Shown: positions 35,705-45,618 of the stretch, in pieces | How the letters are laid out: the number at the start of each line of letters is the position of its first letter | How positions within the stretch are numbered: position 1 is the stretch's first letter | Source: Methylosinus sp. PW1 | Lineage (GTDB): Bacteria; Pseudomonadota; Alphaproteobacteria; Rhizobiales; Beijerinckiaceae | DNA: 64,000 nucleotides | Reading direction: 5' to 3' | Assembly: GCF_000745215.1 (NCBI RefSeq) | Contig: NZ_JQNK01000009.1 | Coordinates: 62,001-126,000, forward strand | Program-made: the position numbers and the translations under genes | The notes under the pieces: generated by a model | Seen by the model: only the letters and a program-made list of their open reading frames with translations | Told to the model about the DNA's origin: nothing | Databases searched by the model: none

Positions 35705-36772
35705 ATGGAAATCGGTCCACTCTCCCGCTATCGCGCCCAGCTCGCGCTCGGCGCAAGGATCACGATCGCCGCAGTCGCGACGCTCGGAATCGGCCATCTC
35801 CTCGGCACGCCGATGATCTTATGGGCCGTGCTGACGGCCGTCATCCTCACGCAGATGAGCGTCGGCCGCTCGGTCAAGGCGACGATCGACTATTCCTTCG
35901 GCACGCTGGGCGGCGCGATCTACGCCGGCCTCGTCTCCAATTACGTGGCCGGCGCGAATGAGCTGACGTTACTGCTTCTGCTCGCTCTCGCTATAGCGCC
36001 GCTCGCCCTACTCTCGGCCCTCACGCCGCGCTTTTCCGTCGCGCCGGCGACCGGCGTCATCGTCGTGCTCGCGCCGACGATCACCCATGCGACCGCCTTT
36101 CATTCGGCCTATGATCGCGTGCTCGAGGTGGCTCTCGGCGGCGGCGTCGCCCTCGTCGTGTCGCATCTCGTCTTTCCCGCCCGCGCCCGCATTCTCGCGC
36201 TAGAGGCCGGCGCCGAAATGCTCGCCGTCATGGCCGAGGCGCTGCCTCGGCTCTTCTCGGGCTTCGCGCAGGCGCAGGACCCGGAAGCGATTCGCGATCT
36301 CCAGCGCGGCGTCGGCGACGCCTTCGCCCGTCTCGACAAGATGGAGCAGGAGGCGCGTCATGAGCGCATCGTCTTCCTCGAGGCCGAGCCCGATCTCGCG
36401 CCGCTGCTGCGCGCCCTGCTGCGCATGCGTCATGATCTGGTGATGATCGGCCGCGCCGCAGTCACGCCTTTGCCGGAGCGGCTGCGTCCGCGCCTCGAGA
36501 CTTTGCTCGCGACGATCGCCGACGAGGCCGCCGCCCAGCTTCTCGAGAGCGGCGCCGCGCTGACCGGCGCGCGCGCGCCAGTCGCGAGCAAGACGTTGGA
36601 CGCCGCCTTCGACGCTTATTCGCGCGAGATCTCGGCGCTCCGAGAAGAAGGAATCCTCCGCAGCCTTCCGGTGGAGCAGGTGGAGCATGTCTTCGCGCTC
36701 GGCTTCGCGCTCGAGCAATGGCGCGGCGATCTCGACGATCTCGACCGCCGGATCGCCGAGCGCGCCCGTTAA
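35705..36772 (+). CDS. FUSC-like inner-membrane protein (aromatic acid exporter type)
   Basis: A 355-residue protein. The N-terminal half has about five to six membrane helices (GARITIAAVATLGIGHLLG and ILWAVLTAVILTQMSVGRSV are typical of FUSC/AaeB-type exporters). The C-terminal half is a long soluble helical domain. The substrate is unknown. It is divergent from the aminopeptidase gene, 87 bp away. Confidence 0.8.
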   Translation: MEIGPLSRYRAQLALGARITIAAVATLGIGHLLGTPMILWAVLTAVILTQMSVGRSVKATIDYSFGTLGGAIYAGLVSNYVAGANELTLLLLLALAIAPLALLSALTPRFSVAPATGVIVVLAPTITHATAFHSAYDRVLEVALGGGVALVVSHLVFPARARILALEAGAEMLAVMAEALPRLFSGFAQAQDPEAIRDLQRGVGDAFARLDKMEQEARHERIVFLEAEPDLAPLLRALLRMRHDLVMIGRAAVTPLPERLRPRLETLLATIADEAAAQLLESGAALTGARAPVASKTLDAAFDAYSREISALREEGILRSLPVEQVEHVFALGFALEQWRGDLDDLDRRIAERAR

Positions 36773-36839
36773 GGAAGCGGCAAGGTTAACGATTTATTGC
36801 TCGACCCTGACGGTTCAACCGCAAGAGAGGGGTCGCCCG

Positions 36840-37721
36840 ATGTTCCCGTCCCATTTCGTCGCGACGCGCCGCAAAGGCGCGCCGAGCGCGCTCGTGATTT
36901 GCGCCCTGGTCGCGCTCGGCGGCTGCGCGCAGCCGCTCACCGACGTGACCGGCTCGATCGGCGCGACGCGACGCGCCGAGTTGCCGACCGACGACGCCGA
37001 GCTACGCCGCTTCGCCGACGAATGGGGTCGTCGCTTCGACGCCGACCCCAAGAACAAATCCGTCGCGCTCACCTACGCCAAGGCGCTGCATGCGCTGGAT
37101 CGCAACGCCCAGGCCGTCGCCGTGCTGCAAGGCCTCGCCATTCGCTATCCAGACGATCTCTCCGTGCTCGGCGCCTATGGCAAATCGCTCGCCGACGCCG
37201 GACGCCTGCGCGACGCCGCCGATGTCTTGTCGCGCGCCCATACGCCGGAGCGGCCCGATTGGACCGTGCTCTCCGCGCAAGGCTCGATCGCCGATCAGCT
37301 CGGCAATCACGAAGAAGCGCGCGAATATTATCAGACCGCGTTGAAGATCAAGCCCAACGACCCGAAGGTTCTCTCTAATCTCGGGCTCTCCTATGCGCTC
37401 TCCAAGCAGCTGCCGCAGGCCGAGAGCACATTGCTGACCGCCGCCTCGCAGCCGACGGCCGACATGCGCGTGCGCCAGAATCTCGCGCTCGTGCTGGCGC
37501 TGCAGGGCAAGTTCGACGAGGCGGAGAATTGGTCGCGCCATGATCTCTCGCCGATCGACGCCGCGGCCAATGTCGCCTCGATTCGCCAGATGATCGCGCA
37601 ATCCAACAGCTGGCGCGAGATACAGAGCTATAGCGAGAAGACCAAGCGAAAGAGCGCCGAAGCGCCCGCTCCGCGCGCAAAGCTCGGCGCGCTCACCAGC
37701 TCTGCGCCATCACCTGAATAA
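36840..37721 (+). CDS. tadD: TPR lipoprotein, TadD-like
   Basis: A 293-residue protein with a lipobox-type leader (LVALGGCAQ) and several tetratricopeptide repeats (residues 60-240, for example ANYAKALHAL-like and EEAREYYQTALKIKPNDPKVLSNLGLSYALSKQ read in parts). TadD is the outer-membrane pilotin-like lipoprotein of Flp pilus assembly. It converges on tadC, and the two coding regions overlap by 29 bases at their 3' ends, an unusual arrangement. Confidence 0.82.
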   Translation: MFPSHFVATRRKGAPSALVICALVALGGCAQPLTDVTGSIGATRRAELPTDDAELRRFADEWGRRFDADPKNKSVALTYAKALHALDRNAQAVAVLQGLAIRYPDDLSVLGAYGKSLADAGRLRDAADVLSRAHTPERPDWTVLSAQGSIADQLGNHEEAREYYQTALKIKPNDPKVLSNLGLSYALSKQLPQAESTLLTAASQPTADMRVRQNLALVLALQGKFDEAENWSRHDLSPIDAAANVASIRQMIAQSNSWREIQSYSEKTKRKSAEAPAPRAKLGALTSSAPSPE

Positions 37722-38664
37722 TCGCCGGCGCCATCACGACGACCATCAGCACCGGCAAAAAGAAGACGATCATCGGCACGGTGAGCTTGGGCGGCAGCGC
37801 CGCCGCCTTACGCTCGGCCTCCGCCATGCGCATGTCGCGGCTCTCCTGCGCCGTGACGCGCAGCGCGCGGCCGAGCGGCGTGCCGTATTTCTCCGCCTGA
37901 ATGAGCACGGTCGAAATCTGCTTCACGCTGTCGAGGCCAGTGCGCGCTGTCAGATTCTGATAGGCCTGACGACGATCCGGCAGATAGGAGAGCTCCGCCG
38001 TCGCCAGCGCGAATTCCTCGGCGAGCGCCGCCGAGCGCACGCCGATCTCCTGCCCCACCTTGCGAAAGGCGTGATCGACCGACATGCCCGATTCGACGCA
38101 GATCAGCATCAGATCGAGCGCATCGGGAAACGCAATGCGCATGCTCTGCTGCCGCTTGGCGATGGTGTTGCTGATGAACAGCTCCGGCGTCTTCACCCCC
38201 AGATAGGTCGCGAAGATCACAATGCCCGCCTTGGTGAGCATGGGCCAATCGGAATCGTCGAGCACGACGAGATAGAAGACCGCGAAGAGCGCGAAGGCGA
38301 TCGGCGTCACCAGCCGAAAGAACAAAAAGGTCACTTCCGCCTGCGGCCCGCGATAGCCGGCCGAGGCGAGACGCAGCTTGGCGTCGTCTGTGTTGAGCCA
38401 TGTCGTCAAGGAGAAGCGATCGACGACATTCTTCATATATTGCTTGGGCTGGTAGCGCAGTCCGCCGCCGTCCGCCTTCGCCGTCGCGCGCTCGCGCGCT
38501 CTGATGCGCTCGCGCTCATTGGCGACGCTCTTCATGCGCTTGGCCAATGTGTCGCTCTGCAGGAAGGTCGCGCCCAGCGACCATATGGTGGCGATGACCG
38601 CCGTTGCGACGATGAGGCTGAACATCAGCCGCCCATTGGTCGCCAGCTTGACGATCTGCTCCAT
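37693..38664 (-). CDS. tadC: Flp pilus assembly inner-membrane platform protein TadC
   Basis: A 323-residue T2SSF-type membrane protein. The characteristic block FPDALDLMLICVESGMSVDHAF, the LGRALRVTAQESRDMRMAEAERKAAALP stretch and C-terminal membrane helices are present. It lies 37 bases after tadB and overlaps the 3' end of the opposed tadD-like gene by 29 bases. Confidence 0.93.
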   Translation of the reverse strand: MEQIVKLATNGRLMFSLIVATAVIATIWSLGATFLQSDTLAKRMKSVANERERIRARERATAKADGGGLRYQPKQYMKNVVDRFSLTTWLNTDDAKLRLASAGYRGPQAEVTFLFFRLVTPIAFALFAVFYLVVLDDSDWPMLTKAGIVIFATYLGVKTPELFISNTIAKRQQSMRIAFPDALDLMLICVESGMSVDHAFRKVGQEIGVRSAALAEEFALATAELSYLPDRRQAYQNLTARTGLDSVKQISTVLIQAEKYGTPLGRALRVTAQESRDMRMAEAERKAAALPPKLTVPMIVFFLPVLMVVVMAPAIIQVMAQSW

Positions 38665-38701
38665 GACTTCAGTGACCCCTCGCTCGACGCGGCGCATACG
38701 C

Positions 38702-39673
38702 TCAAATATCGAAGTCGATCATCTTCTGCATGATGAAGACGCCGATCGCCATCCAGAGCAGGCTGGCTCCGATGATGATGTTTCCGATCGTCGTGTTGAA
38801 AAGCACGGCGATATAGGCCGGATTGGTGAACCAGACGACGAGGCCGACGAGAAACGGCAGGCTGCCGATAATGCCCGCCGACGCCTTGGCTTCCGCGGAC
38901 ATGGCTCTCACCTTGGCCTTCATTTTCTTGCGCTCGCGCAGCACGGCGGCGAGATTGGTGAGCGCCTCGGAGAGATTGCCGCCCGCCTTTTGCTGAAGGC
39001 TGATGACGATCGAGAAAAATGACGCCTCCGCCACCGGCACGCGATCGGCGAAACGCTCCGTCGCCTCGGCGATGGACAGTCCTATCGTCTGCGATTCGAC
39101 GATCTGGCGAAATTCGCTGCGCACCGGCTCCGCGGCCTCGCCCGCGATCATGCGAAAGCAGTCGGCGACCGGCAGTCCGGCCTTCACGCCACGAATGATG
39201 ATATCGACGGCGCCGGGAAATTCGGCGATGAATTTCGCGATGCGCCGCCGCGCCAGAAAGCCCAGCAGCCAATGCGGCGCGCCGACGCCGGCGACGACGC
39301 CCGCGCCGAGCGCCACCAGCGGATCGGAGTTGAAGACGAAGACGAGGAAAGCGATGAGCAGGCCGAAAGCCGCCGATGCGGCAAGAAAAATCGGGCGCGT
39401 CGTCGTCAGCCCCGCTTGAGCGATGCGCTGCTCGAGCGTCACCTTGGCTTTCTTCTTGGTCTCGACGTCCTTCAGGCTCTCCTGAATCAGCTTGCGCCGC
39501 TTGGCCGGATCGCCGTTCCGCGCGTCGCGACGACGGTCGGAAGAGGACATCAGCACGGCCGTCCGCTTCTGCGCCTGAATCTCGCCGGAGAGATAGGGAT
39601 AGACGAAAGCGTACATCACTCCGCCGACGGCGAAGGCGACCAGAAGCGCCGAAAGGAGCGATTGCCGATCCAT
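38702..39673 (-). CDS. tadB: Flp pilus assembly inner-membrane platform protein TadB
   Basis: A 323-residue T2SSF-domain protein. It begins with a membrane helix (LLSALLVAFAVGGVMYAFVY), then a cytoplasmic basic region and FPGAVDIIIRGVKAGLPVADCF, the motif shared with TadC. It starts 16 bases after the tadA/cpaF stop. TadB and TadC form the inner-membrane platform driven by the TadA ATPase. Confidence 0.93.
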   Translation of the reverse strand: MDRQSLLSALLVAFAVGGVMYAFVYPYLSGEIQAQKRTAVLMSSSDRRRDARNGDPAKRRKLIQESLKDVETKKKAKVTLEQRIAQAGLTTTRPIFLAASAAFGLLIAFLVFVFNSDPLVALGAGVVAGVGAPHWLLGFLARRRIAKFIAEFPGAVDIIIRGVKAGLPVADCFRMIAGEAAEPVRSEFRQIVESQTIGLSIAEATERFADRVPVAEASFFSIVISLQQKAGGNLSEALTNLAAVLRERKKMKAKVRAMSAEAKASAGIIGSLPFLVGLVVWFTNPAYIAVLFNTTIGNIIIGASLLWMAIGVFIMQKMIDFDI

Positions 39674-39689
39674 TTTCTCGCCCTCGAAA

Positions 39690-41129
39690 CTAATTTTCGT
39701 CGTCGATGACAGTGGCGGCGTCGAGCGCAGCGGCGAGCCGATTCTCCTCGCCGTAGTAGCGCGCGCGCTCCCAAAAGCGCGGCCGACCGACGCCGGTGGA
39801 GCGATGCCGACCGATGATGCGGCCATTGGCGTCCTCGCCGACGATCTCATAGACGAAGAGATCCTGCAGCGTGACGACATCCGCCTCCTGGCCGAGCACC
39901 TCGGTGATATGCGTGATGCGGCGCGAGCCGTCGCGCAGGCGCGCAGCCTGCACGATAATGTCGATCGACGAGACGATCATGTCGCGGATCGTCTTTGCCG
40001 GCAGCGAGAAGCCGCCCATGGTGATCATCGATTCGAGACGGCCGAGCGCCTCGCGCGGCGAGTTGGCGTGCAGCGTGCCCATCGAGCCGTCATGGCCCGT
40101 GTTCATCGCCTGCAGAAGATCGAAGGCCTCCGGTCCGCGAACCTCGCCGACGATGATGCGCTCGGGACGCATACGCAGGCAGTTCTTGACGAGATCGCGC
40201 ATTGTCACCGCGCCCTGCCCCTCGAGATTTGGCGGGCGCGTCTCCAAACGCACCACATGCGGCTGCTGAAGCTGCAATTCCGCCGCGTCCTCGCAGGTGA
40301 TGACGCGCTCGTCGGTGTCGATGGAATTGGTGAGGCAGTTGAGCAGCGTCGTCTTGCCGGAACCCGTGCCGCCGGAGATCAGCACATTGCAGCGCACGCG
40401 ACCGATGATCTTCAGCACCTCGCCGCCTTCGGGCGAGATGGATGCATAGCGGATGAGCTGATCGAGAGTGAGCTTGTCCTTGCGGAACTTACGAATGGTG
40501 AGCGCGGGGCCGTCGATAGCCAGCGGCGGCGCGATGACGTTGACGCGAGAACCGTCGAGCAGGCGCGCATCGCAGATCGGCGAGGATTCGTCGACGCGGC
40601 GGCCGACCTGGCTGACGATGCGCTGACAAATATTCATCAGCTGGGAATTGTCGCGGAAGCGGATATTGGTGAGCTGAATCTTGCCGCCGACTTCTATATA
40701 GGTCTTGGCCGCGCCATTCACCATTATGTCGGCGATATCGTCGCGCATGAGCAGCGGCTCCAGCGGACCATAGCCGAGCACGTCGTTGCAGATGTCCTCG
40801 AGCAGCTCTTCCTGCTCGGCGATCGACATCACGACATTCTTGATCGCGACGATCTCATTGACAATGTCTCGGATCTCGTCGCGCGCGCTCTCGGGCTCCA
40901 GCTTGGAGAGCTGCGCGAGATCGATCGCCTCGATGAGCGCGCCGAAGATCATGCTCTTCGTCACGTAATATTGTTCCGAGCGCTTCTGCTCGGGAGGAGC
41001 CGCGATCGTCACGCTCGTGGCCTCGGGCGCAGCGGCGGGCGTCGGCGCCTTGCTCGCCGGCGCCGCCTGCTGTGTCGAACGCGCTGTCGCAGTCTGCGCC
41101 GTTCCGACGTTCGTCCGCTTTCCGAACAT
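39690..41129 (-). CDS. cpaF: Flp pilus assembly ATPase TadA/CpaF
   Basis: A 479-residue secretion ATPase. An N-terminal Ala/Pro/Thr-rich linker is followed by the Walker A motif ISGGTGSGKTTLLNCL, the Asp box CEDAAELQL and Walker B-like RMRPERIIVGEVRGPEAFD. It hydrolyses ATP to drive pilin assembly and export. It is followed closely by tadB, tadC in one operon with cpaE upstream. Confidence 0.95.
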   Translation of the reverse strand: MFGKRTNVGTAQTATARSTQQAAPASKAPTPAAAPEATSVTIAAPPEQKRSEQYYVTKSMIFGALIEAIDLAQLSKLEPESARDEIRDIVNEIVAIKNVVMSIAEQEELLEDICNDVLGYGPLEPLLMRDDIADIMVNGAAKTYIEVGGKIQLTNIRFRDNSQLMNICQRIVSQVGRRVDESSPICDARLLDGSRVNVIAPPLAIDGPALTIRKFRKDKLTLDQLIRYASISPEGGEVLKIIGRVRCNVLISGGTGSGKTTLLNCLTNSIDTDERVITCEDAAELQLQQPHVVRLETRPPNLEGQGAVTMRDLVKNCLRMRPERIIVGEVRGPEAFDLLQAMNTGHDGSMGTLHANSPREALGRLESMITMGGFSLPAKTIRDMIVSSIDIIVQAARLRDGSRRITHITEVLGQEADVVTLQDLFVYEIVGEDANGRIIGRHRSTGVGRPRFWERARYYGEENRLAAALDAATVIDDEN

Positions 41130-41161
41130 GCGATCTCCTCGTTACGCTCCGTCGCCGCTCG

Positions 41162-42415
41162 TCAGCCGGCCAGCTTTCGTGACAAACGATCGAGCAGCGG
41201 CGCGAATAATCCGCTCTTGACCTTGCGGCTCACGGCGCGCCCCGTCACCTCCCGGCCGAGCGCGTCGAATTGCTCGATGATCTTGGCGCCGGGGTCGACC
41301 TCGGCGATCATCTGGCCATTGTTGGACGCGGAGCCGAACAGCTTCGGATCGAAGGGAATGATCGCCGACGGCTCCATCTCGATCGCCTTGGCGAAATCCG
41401 CCACCGCTATCTCCGGACGCTTCGGCACGCCGACGAAATTCAAGACGAGCTTGGGCGGCGAGTCGTTCTGGCGCGCGACGCGCAGCTGATCGATGAGCGT
41501 CTTGGCGTTGCGCAGATTGGCGAGATCGGGCGCCGCCACGATCGCCACCTCATCGGCGCCGATCAGCATGCGCTTCGTCCAGGCCGACCATTGATGCGGA
41601 ACGTCGAGCACGGTGCAGGGCGCGGTGGCGCGCAGCGTGTCCACGATCGCGTCGAAAGCTGTCTCCGGCAGATCATAGAGACGATCGACCGTCGCGGGCG
41701 CGGCGAGCAGGCTGAGCTGCTCGCTGCATTTGGAGAGCAGACGGTCGATGAGATTGGCGTCGACGCGATCCGGCGCGAACACGGCCTCCGCGACGCCTTG
41801 CGGCGGATCCTGATTGAAATCCAGCCCCGCAGTGCCGAAGGGCAGATCGAGATCGGCGACGACCGTCTGCATCTGCAGCGCGCGCGCGATCGACCAGGCG
41901 AGATTATGCGCGATGCAGGAGGAGCCGACGCCGCCCTTGGCGCCGGCAACGGCGACGATGCGGCCCAGCGCCTCGGCGCTATTATTGTAGAGATCGGAGA
42001 CGCGGGCGATGAAGCCGAGCACATCGATCGGCGCAACAATGTAGTCGCTGACGCCGCGCGCTATGAGCGCACGATAGAGCGATATGTCGTTGACATGGCC
42101 GAGCACGACGACCTTGGTGCCGGAGTCGCAGGACTCCGCCAGCGTCTCCAGCTGACCGATGAGCGTCTCACGCTCGCCGATCGCCTCGAGCACGATCAAA
42201 TTCGGCGTCGGCGCCGATCGGAACGCCTCGATCGCGGCCGCGACGCCGCCCATGTGAACCTTGACATGCGCCTTGTCCATGCGGCGGTCCACGGCGGCGG
42301 AATTCACCACCGCCACGGCGTCCGGCGTCTCGCAGAACGCTTGCACGGAAATGCGCGGCAAGGGAGCGATCTGCGCGGCCGCGTCGCTATCCGCTACTGC
42401 CGACTGCTCTTTCAT
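41162..42415 (-). CDS. cpaE: pilus assembly protein CpaE/TadZ (receiver-like plus atypical MinD/ParA ATPase)
   Basis: A 417-residue protein. The N-terminal half is a divergent receiver-like domain (VVVLGHVNDISLYRALIARG), and the C-terminal half is a ParA/MinD-like domain. The P-loop reads AGAKGGVGSS: the signature Lys is present but the usual GKT is replaced by SS, as in many TadZ proteins. It localises the Tad machinery to the pole in related bacteria. The start overlaps the cpaD stop by one base (TGATG). Confidence 0.9.
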   Translation of the reverse strand: MKEQSAVADSDAAAQIAPLPRISVQAFCETPDAVAVVNSAAVDRRMDKAHVKVHMGGVAAAIEAFRSAPTPNLIVLEAIGERETLIGQLETLAESCDSGTKVVVLGHVNDISLYRALIARGVSDYIVAPIDVLGFIARVSDLYNNSAEALGRIVAVAGAKGGVGSSCIAHNLAWSIARALQMQTVVADLDLPFGTAGLDFNQDPPQGVAEAVFAPDRVDANLIDRLLSKCSEQLSLLAAPATVDRLYDLPETAFDAIVDTLRATAPCTVLDVPHQWSAWTKRMLIGADEVAIVAAPDLANLRNAKTLIDQLRVARQNDSPPKLVLNFVGVPKRPEIAVADFAKAIEMEPSAIIPFDPKLFGSASNNGQMIAEVDPGAKIIEQFDALGREVTGRAVSRKVKSGLFAPLLDRLSRKLAG

Positions 42416-43140
42416 CAATCGCCTCCAACCGAGCTGATATTCGTGCCCTTGACGTTCCATTTCGTCGCCGGATCGATGCCCTTGCGCACATTTCCGATGG
42501 CGCGCATGCGCGATTCGATGTCGGCGGGCGTCTCGCCGCGCGGCGTGACGAGATCACGCGGATCATCGATCTGCGCCGCGAATGTCGTCTGGCTCGCGCA
42601 GCCGTAATTCCAATAGGTGGTGTTGTCCCACCCCTCCAGCGAGCTCGCAGAAGCGAGATCGGCAGGCCATTGGCCGCAGCGTCCCGCGACTTTCGCGCGA
42701 ACGCCCTGGAAGGACAGACGCACAGGCGCCGCCAGATTGGGATCTGTCACCGGATAGGAGGCGACATAGACGGCGCCGGAGACGCCGCTCTCCGCCAATA
42801 TGCGCTTCACCGCATCGACGCCGCCGCGCACGGCGAGCTGATCTTTCGCTCCGGTCGGCGCGAGAAGCGTGATCTGGCCATGGCCGAAACGGCGATAGCG
42901 CAGCACGAAATCATGAATGCGGCCCGTGGTCGCATAGTCGAGGCGCTGCGACGGCAACACGTCGATGGAGGTGCTGGCGTCCGCGAGCACGACCGGATGA
43001 CGGTCGCGATAGTCTTGCGCGACGGCGGGCGCCGGCAGCGTTCTGTTCACGCCGCAGCCGGCGAGAGGCGCCATCGCGGCGAGGCAAGCGAGCCTCGTTC
43101 CGAAGGCTTTGAGTTTCGCGCTGTTCAGTCGGATAGACAT
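42415..43140 (-). CDS. cpaD: pilus assembly lipoprotein CpaD
   Basis: A 241-residue protein with a lipobox (MAPLAGCGV) and the CpaD-type region HPVVLADASTSIDVLP and ...GRIHDFVLRYRRFGHGQITL. The C-terminal part has WNYGCASQTTFAAQIDDPRDLV, typical of CpaD. It is presumed to act with the CpaC secretin in the outer membrane. Confidence 0.9.
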   Translation of the reverse strand: MSIRLNSAKLKAFGTRLACLAAMAPLAGCGVNRTLPAPAVAQDYRDRHPVVLADASTSIDVLPSQRLDYATTGRIHDFVLRYRRFGHGQITLLAPTGAKDQLAVRGGVDAVKRILAESGVSGAVYVASYPVTDPNLAAPVRLSFQGVRAKVAGRCGQWPADLASASSLEGWDNTTYWNYGCASQTTFAAQIDDPRDLVTPRGETPADIESRMRAIGNVRKGIDPATKWNVKGTNISSVGGD

Positions 43141-43161
43141 CTTTAGCCGCTCCTCGCGCGC

Positions 43162-44643
43162 TCAGTCCTGAATGAAGCCGACGCGGCCCTTCAGGCGAGG
43201 AACCGCTTGCGGATGTTGGGGATTGGCGTAGAGCCGATTGACGCGGCCGAGCAGCCACGCCTGCGGATCGCTGGCGTCCGCGAAGCCGTCGTCGGGCCGC
43301 GCCACATCGCGCGCCTGGATCGAGCGCGCGATGAAGGGCGTGACGATGATGAGCAGCTCGGTCTCGTTACGCAGATAGTCGCGCGAGCGGAACAGCGTTC
43401 CGAGCACCGGCAGATTGATGAGGCCGGGCAGGCCGTTGATGGCCTGATCGGATTTCTGCTGCAGCAGGCCCGCCGTGGCGATGGAGCCGCCGGACGGCAG
43501 CTCGACGCTCGTCTCGTTCTTGCGCGTCTTGAAGCCGGGAACGGTCACGCCATTATAGGTCTGCGCGCCCTGGTAATCGACCTCGGTCACTTCTGTCGCG
43601 AGATGCAGAAGAATGCGGCCTTCGGCGAGCACAACAGGCGTGAAGTTCAGCGAAACGCCATATTGCTTGAACGTGATGCCGACGGTGCAGAGGATCGAGC
43701 CGCTGATACAATTGCCATTGCCCGGCACAGCAACCTCGCCGCCGACGGTGAATTTCGCCGACTCGCCGGAGATCGCGGTGACGGTCGGCTCGGCAAGAAT
43801 GCGCGAGACGCCGTAGCGCTCATATGCTTGCAGCGTCGCGGACGTGCTGTTGGGGCCATTGAGGCTCAATGCGCTGGAAGTGAGGCCGGAATTGATGGCG
43901 AAGGGATTCTCCTGAACGAGCTTGCCCCAGCCGCCGGACAAGATCGCCTCGCCGCCGGATTTGGCGGAGACGCCCAGCTGCTTGATCACACGGCGCTGGA
44001 CCTCGGCGACCGTGACCTTCAGCATCACCTGATCTTGTGTGCTGATGGTGAGCGCATTGACGACGAGGCCTTCGCCGCCGGCGCCATTGCCATGCGCGGA
44101 CGCCGAACGCGCGGCGAAGCCTTTGGCGATGTCGACGGCGCGCTGCGCCTCCGAGGCAGATTCGACCGTGCCGGTCAAAATGATCGTGTCATTGACCGTG
44201 CGCGCGGTGATGTTCGATTTGGGCAGCGCGACGCGCAGCAGCGGACCGAGCTCGCCGACGTCGCGGCCGATGCTGATCTCGAGGTTGGCGATCTGCCGCC
44301 CAGCGCGATCGAGCGCGAAGATCGTCGTCTGGCCCGTTTCCGCGCCCATTATGTAGAGCTTGCGCGCCGAGCGGGCGACCGCATTCGCGACCTTGGGATT
44401 GCCGACGACGATCTCCGAGGCCTCCGCCGGAAGATCGACGATGATCGACTTGCCGACGCCCATGGCGATGCGTCGCGACATCATCGCCTCCGCGCTCGAC
44501 TGGACGCCCCATTTTTCCTGGGCGGACGCCGGAATGGCTCCGAGCGAAGCGCCGGCGAGCGCGAGGAGCGCGAGCGCCGCCGCCCCCGGCAGCCGGCGCG
44601 CCGACCTGCCCATTTCCGTCGTTCCGCGTTCGATTTTCGCCAT
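43162..44643 (-). CDS. cpaC: Flp pilus outer-membrane secretin CpaC/RcpA
   Basis: A 493-residue secretin. It has a signal peptide ending near PASAQE, an N-terminal pilus-type domain (IIVDLPAEASEIVVGNP), a BON-like module (DTIILTGTVESASEAQRAV) and the secretin core ending VPVLGTLFRSRDYLRNETE then LLIIVTPFIA. The start at 44643 has AAGGACG eight bases upstream; an ATG nine codons earlier overlaps cpaB territory. Confidence 0.94.
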   Translation of the reverse strand: MAKIERGTTEMGRSARRLPGAAALALLALAGASLGAIPASAQEKWGVQSSAEAMMSRRIAMGVGKSIIVDLPAEASEIVVGNPKVANAVARSARKLYIMGAETGQTTIFALDRAGRQIANLEISIGRDVGELGPLLRVALPKSNITARTVNDTIILTGTVESASEAQRAVDIAKGFAARSASAHGNGAGGEGLVVNALTISTQDQVMLKVTVAEVQRRVIKQLGVSAKSGGEAILSGGWGKLVQENPFAINSGLTSSALSLNGPNSTSATLQAYERYGVSRILAEPTVTAISGESAKFTVGGEVAVPGNGNCISGSILCTVGITFKQYGVSLNFTPVVLAEGRILLHLATEVTEVDYQGAQTYNGVTVPGFKTRKNETSVELPSGGSIATAGLLQQKSDQAINGLPGLINLPVLGTLFRSRDYLRNETELLIIVTPFIARSIQARDVARPDDGFADASDPQAWLLGRVNRLYANPQHPQAVPRLKGRVGFIQD

Positions 44644-44674
44644 GTGGCGCCGTCCTTCGATGAGCCGCATCGCC

Positions 44675-45463
44675 TCAGCGCGTGCGCATGGTTGATGGGA
44701 AGCCGAAGCGCACGACCGTCAAAGAATCGTCCGCCACCGAAGCGCGCTTGTCGTCCTCATGCGCATCCGCCATCGAGCGCAGCATGAGCGCCAATTGGCC
44801 GGTTCGCTGAGCGAGAATGATGAGCTCGGCCTGCCGCGGCTCGAGATCGAGCGTGGCGGTCGCGCCGGTCACGACAGACTCGCCGTTCTTCGTCTCGACG
44901 ATCGGACCGATCGCCATCACGCGCACATTGGTGAGAATGACTTCCGATGAGAGATCGGCGGCGCCGCCTTCTCGGCCGCGATCATTGTCGCGATAGGTGC
45001 GCATCACATCGACATGATCATTCGGGAGAATGAAGCCGCCCGCCGTCGTGTTGGGTGAGATGTCGATCGCGACCGCGCGATGGCCGGCGGGAAGCAGAGT
45101 GGACATCAAGCCCGCGGTCGGGCCTTTGACCAGACGCTCACGCCGCACCGGCTCGCCATTGGAGATCGGATTGCGGACATAGGAGCCCTGCAGATCTTCC
45201 TTGGCGTTCGGCGCCTCGCTCTTGCGCAGCACGCCTTGCGGCACCGCGCCGATCGGCCAATCGATCCAATTGGTGTCCGGCTCGCCGAGCGCGGTTCCAT
45301 AGGAGAGATCGCGCGTCGCCACGAGAACCTTGTCGGTCTGCGGCGGCGTGGGGATCATCTGAACGATCTTCGGCGCCTCGGGCGGCGATCCGTTCATCAT
45401 CAGGAAGGCCCCGCCGCCCGCCACGACGGCGACGCCGAGAACCACGATCTGCGCCTTGTTCAT
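44675..45463 (-). CDS. cpaB: Flp pilus assembly protein CpaB/RcpC
   Basis: A 262-residue protein with one N-terminal membrane helix (IVVLGVAVVAGGGAFLMM). An SAF-type domain (VLVATRDLSYGTALGEPD, then GHRAVAIDISPNTTAGGFILPNDHVDV) follows, as in CpaB/RcpC proteins that stabilise or modify the pilus. The ATG at 45463 has a GGAAG site; the longer frame adds only eight residues. The 155 bases to cpaA have no gene. Confidence 0.92.
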   Translation of the reverse strand: MNKAQIVVLGVAVVAGGGAFLMMNGSPPEAPKIVQMIPTPPQTDKVLVATRDLSYGTALGEPDTNWIDWPIGAVPQGVLRKSEAPNAKEDLQGSYVRNPISNGEPVRRERLVKGPTAGLMSTLLPAGHRAVAIDISPNTTAGGFILPNDHVDVMRTYRDNDRGREGGAADLSSEVILTNVRVMAIGPIVETKNGESVVTGATATLDLEPRQAELIILAQRTGQLALMLRSMADAHEDDKRASVADDSLTVVRFGFPSTMRTR

Positions 45464-45618
45464 CTGCTTCCAGTCCGATCGCCCCACCTGGAGCGGAGCC
45501 TTCCGAATGAAAGCGGAAAAACGTCAAATTATGGTTAATCGCCGGTAAGACGGCGAGCTCTTTCGAATTGCGAAGCGAAGAGACCTCGCAGCGCTCGCAG
45601 AAGAGTCGGACAATAGCG

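Noticed and set aside
40786..40968. Small plus-strand frame rich in Ser and Ile within cpaF
   Set aside because: Antisense to a conserved region of the TadA/CpaF ATPase and without a ribosome binding site.
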